A DNA stretch of 64,000 nt from Pycnopodia helianthoides. Taxonomy: Eukaryota > Echinodermata > Asteroidea > Forcipulatida > Asteriidae. Within the stretch, counting starts at the first letter, position 1, and every line of letters starts with the position of its first letter. Of the stretch, positions 57,658-64,000 are shown piece after piece. The notes beneath the pieces were generated by a model. That model saw nothing but the letters and a program-made list of their open reading frames with translations, had not been told where the DNA came from and made no database searches. The translations under genes were made by a program, and so were the position numbers. The DNA lies in assembly GCA_032158295.1 (NCBI GenBank), contig CM063258.1, positions 4,298,001 to 4,362,000 on the forward strand, given 5' to 3'.

Positions 57658-57904
57658 CAGGGCCCAATTTCATAGAGCTGCTTAGCACACAAATTCGCTT
57701 AGCATGAGATTTTGGCCTCGATAAAAACAGGATTACCAGTCAAATTTCCACGTGATTTTCAGGATAAGCAAACAACAGCTGAATACCATTAACAAGCAAT
57801 ATATGCAACAAATGGAAATTTGGTTGGTAATCCTGTTTTTAACAAGGAAGAAATTTTATGCTAAGCATATTTTCGTGCTTAGCAGCTCTATGAAATTGGG
57901 CCCA
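57658..57904. mobile_element. Family C foldback element
   Basis: CAGGGCCCAATTTCATAGAG and its inverted copy CTCTATGAAATTGGGCCCAG enclose about 200 bases, including a second inverted pair (ACAGGATTACCAGTCAAATT and AATTTGGTTGGTAATCCTGT). Confidence 0.8.
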
Positions 57905-58102
57905 GCAGTCTAGTGTTAAGAACCGTCTGGTGCAATAATAGCAACTGGTTCCCTGCTTGGTGACAGATTGTTCTCTGGACCCAAGCCATAGTTCGGGTCG
58001 TCCCAATTGTACCACTCAAGTTGGGCCCGATCCCAACTATAGTTGGCACGATTCTAAAGTTGGGACGGGACGTACCCACTGACTGGAATTGTACCCACTG
58101 AC

Positions 58103-58284
58103 CTGGGCCCAATTTCATAGAGCTGCTTAAGCAGAAAATAGTGCTTGACAACTTTCTGCTAAACAGAAATGAGCAGGATACCAGTCACATGGTAGTGTGG
58201 CTGGTAAACTTATTCTGGTAGGCATAATTTTGTGGTTCTTGGTTACTTTTGGTGCTTGAGCAGCTCTACGAAATTGGGTCCTGG
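58103..58284. mobile_element. Family C foldback element near the SLCO start
   Basis: CTGGGCCCAATTTCATAGAG and CTCTACGAAATTGGGTCCTG, 182 bases, about 390 bases upstream of the SLCO ATG. Confidence 0.78.
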
Positions 58285-58674
58285 TGGCCAGTCATCTGTA
58301 TAACACCGTGCAAACAAAGTTGAGCTGCAATATTATAATGCTTCAATACTGCAGCTCACACTTTGAATAGTCATGGTTGTTATAAACACTATTCAACTGT
58401 AACGGGGAACTTACGTATTGCCTGTGGGGTTTATTTAGGAACCTCTACCTATTCATGAGGCCTACTTCTACTATTAGAGTGCATGAGTGTTTTGTGACCC
58501 GAATGAAGTATTGCTTTACCGCCACCCTGCAGTGGCCCTGTCAATTGTAATGCACAACTGGCGGTTCGTGTTCCAGACTCTGTGGGGACAAACATTTTTT
58601 CGTTAACATTTTGAGAAATTGATCCGGTAGCTGATTCCGTCCCAAAGACGTGTTCTACTGCCGCAGCCGACAAT

Positions 58675-59343
58675 ATGGATGATGACAATTCTGGTGCTGG
58701 CGGGGAGATCCACGATGTATCTGTCGGTGACTCGCCATCGGCGGAAGATGCCAAATGCGGATTCTTCTGGTGGAAACCATCGTGCCTCCAACGCCTCACC
58801 AGGCCAGTTGTGTTCCTCTTGGTCATGTGCTGCTTCGTTGCCAGTGACGGCCTGAATGTTGGCATCATCACCGGTTCTATCACCTCGATCGAAGCCCGCT
58901 TCCAGTTCACCCTGACCGAGCTTGGCAGCTTTCAGTCGAGCTACTGCGTCGGCGGAATCGCGGGCCTGCTCTTCGCCATGTACTTCGGCAGCAAGTCCGG
59001 CAGCAACCGCCCTCGCCTCATGGGAATTTGCGGCATGGTTAGCGGTCTGGCGATGGCAGCCCAGGGTATGCCGCAGTTCATCCAGGGTCCTACACTCCTC
59101 CAAGCCTCTCTGGGTTGAGAAACCGAACAGACGGCACCGTTACCTCAGCGGTGTTGACTTGTCCGCTACACGCTGAGGATTGTGGGGATGACCTAGCGGG
59201 TGGGACGTCCTCTACTAGTGCGGCGTATTACGTCTTCATTTGCGGGTCCGGCCTGCAAGGCATGTGTGTAATGCTGGTGTACCCACTCGGGATTGCGTAC
59301 ATCTCTGACTGCACTACACCAGGATCCACATCGCTTTATATCG
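58675..59343 (+). CDS. SLCO exon 1: N-terminus and TM1 to about TM4, with frameshift
   Basis: The ATG at 58675 opens an acidic cytosolic tail, then WKPSCLQRL and a first hydrophobic helix (PVVFLLVMCCFVAS). The frame is open to TGA at 59116-59118. From about 59097 another frame continues (PSLSGLRNRTDG ... YYVFICGSGLQGMCVMLVYP ... YISDCTTPG) to the donor G|GTGAGC. No intron fits between the two pieces; one missing base near 59095-59100 would join them. Confidence 0.8.
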
Positions 59344-62300
59344 GTGAGCTGGGGGTGTCGAGAGGCCCAATAAGCTGGCCAATAAAAAAAGTATATTTGC
59401 GAGAACAAACAAAAACAAACAGAACACGCGCAACATGAAAATTATTGAAAATTTACCACCACCACCCGAGGTAATTGTATGAGGCATGAGGTACCAAACA
59501 GTTTATATCCGTCTCATGAGTTTTCATGGCCTCTTGGCCTCCATGCACTGATAAGGAGGGACAAGGTTTTTCTCAATAGGTTTTGAAAACTGAAATGGAG
59601 AGTAGCAAAATGTCGCCAGCCCCATGCATAATTCCCATTATCAACCCTTCACCTTTCACGCCCCCAAACATGACGTGTGTTTAAAAGAAAGATATCCATG
59701 GCGAAGTCTAATTATTTCTTTTAGTAGCCTCGTATCACCTTAAAGAAAATTAAAGGGTTTAGTTTTTTGATAATTTATTCCCGTCCCAGGCATTGTCAAT
59801 GCTGTCTTGGGCCTCGGGCCCGTTGTTGGGGTCATGCTCGCCGCTGCTGTCATCGGTATCTGGGTGGATTTTTACGGCATGGAGCACGGGTCGGCACTCG
59901 CTCTCTCCCCGGAGGATTCGGAGTGGATTGGGGCGTGGTGGCTTGGTTACTTAGTAGTCGGGTTACTCTTCACGATCTCCGCGTCGATGTTCCTCTTCTT
60001 TCCACGGCAGATGTCATCATCAAGTCAAGGAGAGTATGACGTAGTGAGCAGCAAGGAGGAGAAGACTAAACTGTCGAGCGACACCGGGTTCCTGACCGCA
60101 AAAGGTAATATTTTGCCAATTGGTGCTCGATATGGGGCAGAGGGACCCCCCCCACCATCTATTGTGTCTTCGTTGTGTGCTTGGAATCCGTCAGGAATTC
60201 TTTTGAAGATTTATTTTTTTTGGGGGGGGGGGGTAGTTCTATACAAGAGGAAAATAGTGTGTTATAGTATGGGAACATTGGGGGGGGGGCCCTCTACCCC
60301 ATATCGGGCAGGCTATATATTTTGCAATTTAAATGTTTGACACTTACAGGTGCCTCAAAACACCACATAATCAAGTGACCGAAAAGAAACGATAGGGGCC
60401 TATTCATGTTTGGAGCTGTAGGGTATATTAAGCTGATGACCCATTTTTTGCCGATACAAATTTGTTAATACTTTTTCTTTCTCTGAAAGGAATTTGACAG
60501 ATGATACTGTTTAAAAACGAACAACATATCTTTAACTCCCATAGTTTTCTATATAAAGATTAATTTGCTTTCAGGTAGTAAGATTATCCTTGTATATGAT
60601 TTCACAGAGTTTTTCCGAGCATTGTTGGACACTTTGAAGAATCCGTACTGTTCGGTGACCTGTTTATCTCAGAGCAGCTTCTACTTCATTCTCTACGGGT
60701 ACGGAGTATTTATTCCTAAATATCTTGAAGTAGAGTTTGGTTATGGCAGACAGACCGCGGACCTATTAACAGGTGAGCATTTTTCTTAGGACAATACAAT
60801 ATTACGAGCAGGCTGTCCATTGAAAGGCGAAAGTTTAAAGAAAAACTGTCATCAAAAAAAATGTGCCTTCCAAGACCCTGTATAAAAATTGATACACATA
60901 AATCTAAAATTGTGGTGAAATTTAAAACAAAAGATGGCAAGTAAAAGAATCTATTAAAATCTATTAAACGACAATAATCTAAGAAAGGAAATGGAGTAAA
61001 CAACGACGATGTATTTTTTCAAAGTAGAAAATCGTCCAGCAATATTTTGTGCTTAAGCAGCTTTGAAGTTGAGCCCACACTATTTTCTTCTATTAAACGA
61101 CAATAATAATAAGAAAAGGAATGGAGTAAACAACGATATAAACAAAAATGTACCAACTTACCTTTGCCTTTTGTTGAGGTATTTTACTGGCTCCGGCGTA
61201 CGCTGTGGGTGAACTGCTCGCTGGTTTCTTGGTGAAGAAACTCGACTTGAACCTGAGAGCCATAATCCGTCTTACATGCGGCGTGCTGACCGGGTGTGTG
61301 TTTGGCTTGTTCTTGCTCATGTTTGTTGGGTGCGACAATAACAATGTGGCCGGTGTGTTCTCGGGCTATGATGGAGTAAGGTAAGAGAATGTTTTAAAAG
61401 TTTTCCACAAAATGATGGCGACAAAGAAGCAAAAATGCAATCGAAAATGGAAATACTCGACCTGGCAGAGCGGTTTAGAGCATCGGATTCAAGTTCTGGT
61501 GTTTGAGTAATCAGGGTGTGGGTTCAAATCCCGGTCATGACATTTGTGTCCTTGAGCAAGATGCTTTGCTGTAATTGCTTCTCTTCACCCAGGGGTATAA
61601 ATGGGAAACTATGCGGGTATATAAGAGGTTGATATTGTGTTTGAAAAAGCCTTCCGAGCGCCACGGCAGCCAAGGGCTGTATACTTCCCAGGGAGCTGAG
61701 AAAGATTACAGGAATGATATTGGCCCATGACCAGGGCACTAATGTAAAGCGCATTGATACGCTATACAAGAACCAGTTACGGACAAATACGCGACATTGC
61801 TAAGTGTGCCTTTCTTTTTCACAGCAAGCAGAGTTCATTCGAGCTACAAGCACCATGCAATTTGAATTGTTCCTGTTCTCTTGCTGTGTACGCTCCCGTT
61901 TGCAACGAAGTTGGAGTAACTTATTTCTCTGCGTGTCACGCTGGATGCTCCGATCATTCAAGTTCCAACGTAAGCTTAATGTGAAACTATTATCATAATA
62001 GTTTTTGATGATTTTTTTTGGAAGGTGAAACAAGAAGAACCAGCTTTGGTCCAGAAATCTTTGTCAAATTCCGCGTCTTCGGTTGACTGTTTAACAAAAC
62101 AAGTGTCATGATGATGAACAATATTGATTGAAACTTTTGATGCACATTTTTTATTTTAAAGGAACATTACATAATTGGTTTTTGCTAACAAAACAGTTGC
62201 TGGCAGTGTAAGCACTTTATGTAATCCACCATATACATAAACTGACAAACCTGTAGAAGTTTGAGATCGATCGGCCATCTGGGTCACCAGAAAATAGTGA

Positions 62301-63360
62301 AAACCGATTACACATTTGCATGAAATCATATACATTGTGTAGATTCAACAAATGAATAAAACGCTCACTGAGCGATAAACTCCAATCGGAAAATTAGTTT
62401 ATTCATTTCTCATCAAATATGGCATATCAGACAGAAATATTTCAAGGGATGTTTTCTACTATCCTCATCATTAGACCGTGTAGGTTTGATGTAAATCTGT
62501 GATCAAAAAGTATATTTTACAAGTTTTTTCTTACCAATTCTGTAATGTTCCTTTAAGAAAAAGTACCACAACTCCTTTTTGCCTAAAGTTTTTTTTTACC
62601 CTCTAGTGATTTTCTTACCCACCCAAAAATACGCCATCTTTTATTGTTAACCTCTTTCTTTACAGAAAAGTTTCTCGGACTGTGCCTGTGAGACTGCCCG
62701 TATTGATAATTCTAGCGAATTTCTCAAGTCTGGTTCAGTATTTGAGGGCGCCTGTCTTTCTCCATGTGGAAGTGGCGTGATATTCCTCGTTGTGCTGATC
62801 TTCGTTTTTGTGCTGGCTACCTTTAGCGATCTCCTTCGACTGACAATAATTATTCGGTAAGAAAAATTCCAAGTCGCTGACTGGGAACCCAATTTCATAA
62901 ATCTGTTTAGCCGAAAATTGTGCTTAGCAACGTTTTCTACTTATCAAAAATTAGCAGGGAACCAGTCACAAACAGTATACAATACATGGTATTTTGGACG
63001 GTAACCTGTTAATGCTAAGCAAAGATTTGTCTGTGCTAAGCAATTTGTTGTGCTTAACACCTGTATGAAATTTGGCCCTGATCCTCCTAGTTACATTGCC
63101 AAATTTTCTATTAAAAAAATAATAAAAATGACATCCCACAAACCCAAATACCAAAAAGACACTATCCGTTTTCGAATTTGGCTAACTGTTGTATGAATCA
63201 CCTTAATCAATAAAAACAACAGCTCGGAAAAGGTTGATAGGCCTATTAAAAGTATGCCTGGTGTTAACTCAGAATAAATTTTCCCCTATACCTTCTAGAT
63301 CTACCTCTTCGGCCAATCGACTTGTGGCGTTGTGCTTGGCGTACTTGACGCAGATAATAG
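58675..63360 (+). CDS. Organic anion transporter (SLCO/OATP family), 3'-incomplete, exon 1 frame-broken
   Basis: Sodium-independent organic anion transporter of the plasma membrane, 12 TM segments in the family. Seven exons: 58675-59343, 59790-60104, 60575-60772, 61179-61380, 61825-61969, 62666-62856, 63299-63360; about 594 residues. Family signs: GSITSIEARFQFTLTELG and SNRPRLMGICG in exon 1; YISDCT and SLYIG at its end; DSEWIGAWWLGYL in exon 2, the OATP superfamily signature; FIPKYLEVEFGY in exon 3; AGVFSGYDG in exon 4; the Kazal-like loop in exon 5. Exon 1 is 669 nt and needs 670 for phase 1; the frame breaks near 59095-59118. The C-terminus lies beyond the window (usual length 640-720). 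I cannot assign a subfamily. Confidence 0.9.
60110..60318. mobile_element. Inverted-terminus element J, copy 2, at an SLCO splice donor
   Basis: Reverse complement of 6301-6510: GCTCGATATGGGGCAGAGGG at the left, TACAAGAGGAAAATAGTGTG inside, CCCATATCGGGCAGGC at the right. It begins about 6 bases after the SLCO exon 2 donor. Confidence 0.72.
61464..61790 (+). mobile_element. tRNA-derived SINE, family S1, in SLCO intron 4
   Basis: A-box-like TGGCAGAGCGGTTTAGAGC and B-box GGTTCAAATCC are spaced as in a Leu-type tRNA, followed by a non-tRNA body (TTGTGTCCTTGAGCAAGATG, GACCAGGGCACTAATGTAAA) and the tail GCGCTATACAAGAACCAGTT. Not a functional tRNA: no acceptor-stem match. Confidence 0.75.
61825..61969 (+). 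CDS. SLCO exon 5: extracellular Kazal-like domain
   Basis: 145 nt, phase 2 in and 0 out. It encodes APCNLNCSCSLAVYAPVC, then VTYFSACHAGCSDH, with the C-x3-C-x-C...Y.PVC...YxSxCxAGC pattern of the large extracellular loop of OATPs. This exon alone separates OATP from other major-facilitator carriers. Confidence 0.92.
62156..62556. mobile_element. Family A miniature element, copy 8
   Basis: About 401 bases with TTAA borders, in the SLCO intron between exons 5 and 6. It contains a short internal duplication (ATACATTGTGTAG) not present in other copies. Confidence 0.85.
62881..63080. mobile_element. Family C foldback element in SLCO intron 6
   Basis: CTGGGAACCCAATTTCATAA and TGTATGAAATTTGGCCCTG, more diverged termini; interior with AAGCAAAGATTTGTCTGTGC as in related copies. 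Confidence 0.65.
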
Positions 63361-63377
63361 GTATGTCAAATTCATGT

Positions 63378-63455
63378 TTAAAGGCACAGTACACGTTTGG
63401 TAATGACTCTGAAACTAATGGCAATAAAAACTTACTTTACACTGGACATACAGTA
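63378..63455. mobile_element. Family B miniature element, truncated copy 7
   Basis: Left end only (TTAAAGGCACAGTACACGTT, then TAATGACTCTGAAAC), 18 bases downstream of SLCO exon 7. Confidence 0.6.
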
Positions 63456-63955
63456 AAATGATTGTCTCGCCTCCATGACGCATGCACAGAGAGAAACAGA
63501 CTCTCAATGGCAAACTCTTGAAGGCGCCCTTTATGTCTTCATTATTGTGAATCGCCCGAATTATTGCATCATAAAAAATAAAACAAAACGGAGGGACTGT
63601 GACTTGATTCTACCTCCATGGTCAAATGAAATTATATCGGAAATGACTTTCTGTCTTTCTGAAGATTTATTCAAAGAAATCACAAATCTGTCGGGATAAA
63701 TAACGAGGCATTAACCCAGATCATACATTTCTCCCGACGTCAGGGAACAGAATGATTCCACATGGCAGAATTTGAATGGGTTTGCCGCCCGTTGTTCTCG
63801 CGGGTCGAGGTCGCTGTGGCGACCGCCCGTGTTTTTGTTTTTGTCTCGTTTGGTATGGTTGGTTTTTCCTCTGTTGGTGGTTTTGTTGTTGCTGTTTTCT
63901 GATTTCTGATGTTTGCTGTAGATGAATGATGTAATGTATAACAATGTTGGTAGCC

Positions 63956-64000
63956 TTAAAGGCACTGGACACTATTGGTAATTACTCAAAATAATTGTTA
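63956..64000. mobile_element. Family B miniature element, copy 8, cut by window edge
   Basis: Begins TTAAAGGCACTGGACACTAT and runs off the right end of the window. Confidence 0.65.

Noticed and set aside
58603..59103. Open frame of 166 codons on the minus strand
   Set aside because: It lies opposite SLCO exon 1, whose product is recognisable; a GC-rich shadow frame.

Overview
This is a eukaryotic (metazoan) window. Its genes have many introns with GT-AG borders, and the introns and intergenic DNA are crowded with short inverted-repeat elements, tRNA-derived SINEs and LINE 3' ends. The gene families and repeat types suggest an echinoderm, probably a sea star; that is inference and no species marker was tested.

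Layout. (1) Positions 67-42253, minus strand: one very large secreted ADAMTS-type metalloprotease gene. I could follow 44 coding exons, about 2,547 codons, from the signal-peptide ATG at 42253 to a thrombospondin type-1 (TSP1) exon at the left edge, where the gene runs out of the window. Order: signal peptide, propeptide, furin-like RQRR site, reprolysin catalytic domain (HEIGHSLGMYHD, Met-turn), short disintegrin/Cys-rich segment, about 11 TSP1 repeats, then an alternating TSP1-CUB array with 8 CUB domains in the window. (2) 42254-46482: intergenic, with a cluster of TTAA-flanked miniature elements, one nested in another. (3) 46483-51257, plus strand: complete six-exon IMP3, a U3 snoRNP protein. 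(4) 51258-58674: repeat-rich intergenic DNA. (5) 58675-63360, plus strand: first seven coding exons of an organic anion transporter (SLCO/OATP) gene with the superfamily signature and the Kazal-like domain; its 3' end lies beyond the window.

The three genes have no evident joint function. The first encodes a predicted extracellular protease, the second works in nucleolar 18S rRNA processing, and the third is a plasma-membrane transporter.

Four exons (three in the protease, one in SLCO) each carry a one-base frame error next to otherwise clean coding sequence. Exon lengths and flanking phases agree with single-base indels, most simply residual assembly errors, though alleles or real decay are not excluded. 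The most interesting item is the protease: a proteolytic head joined to a long array of TSP1-CUB cassettes built from exons of constant phase.
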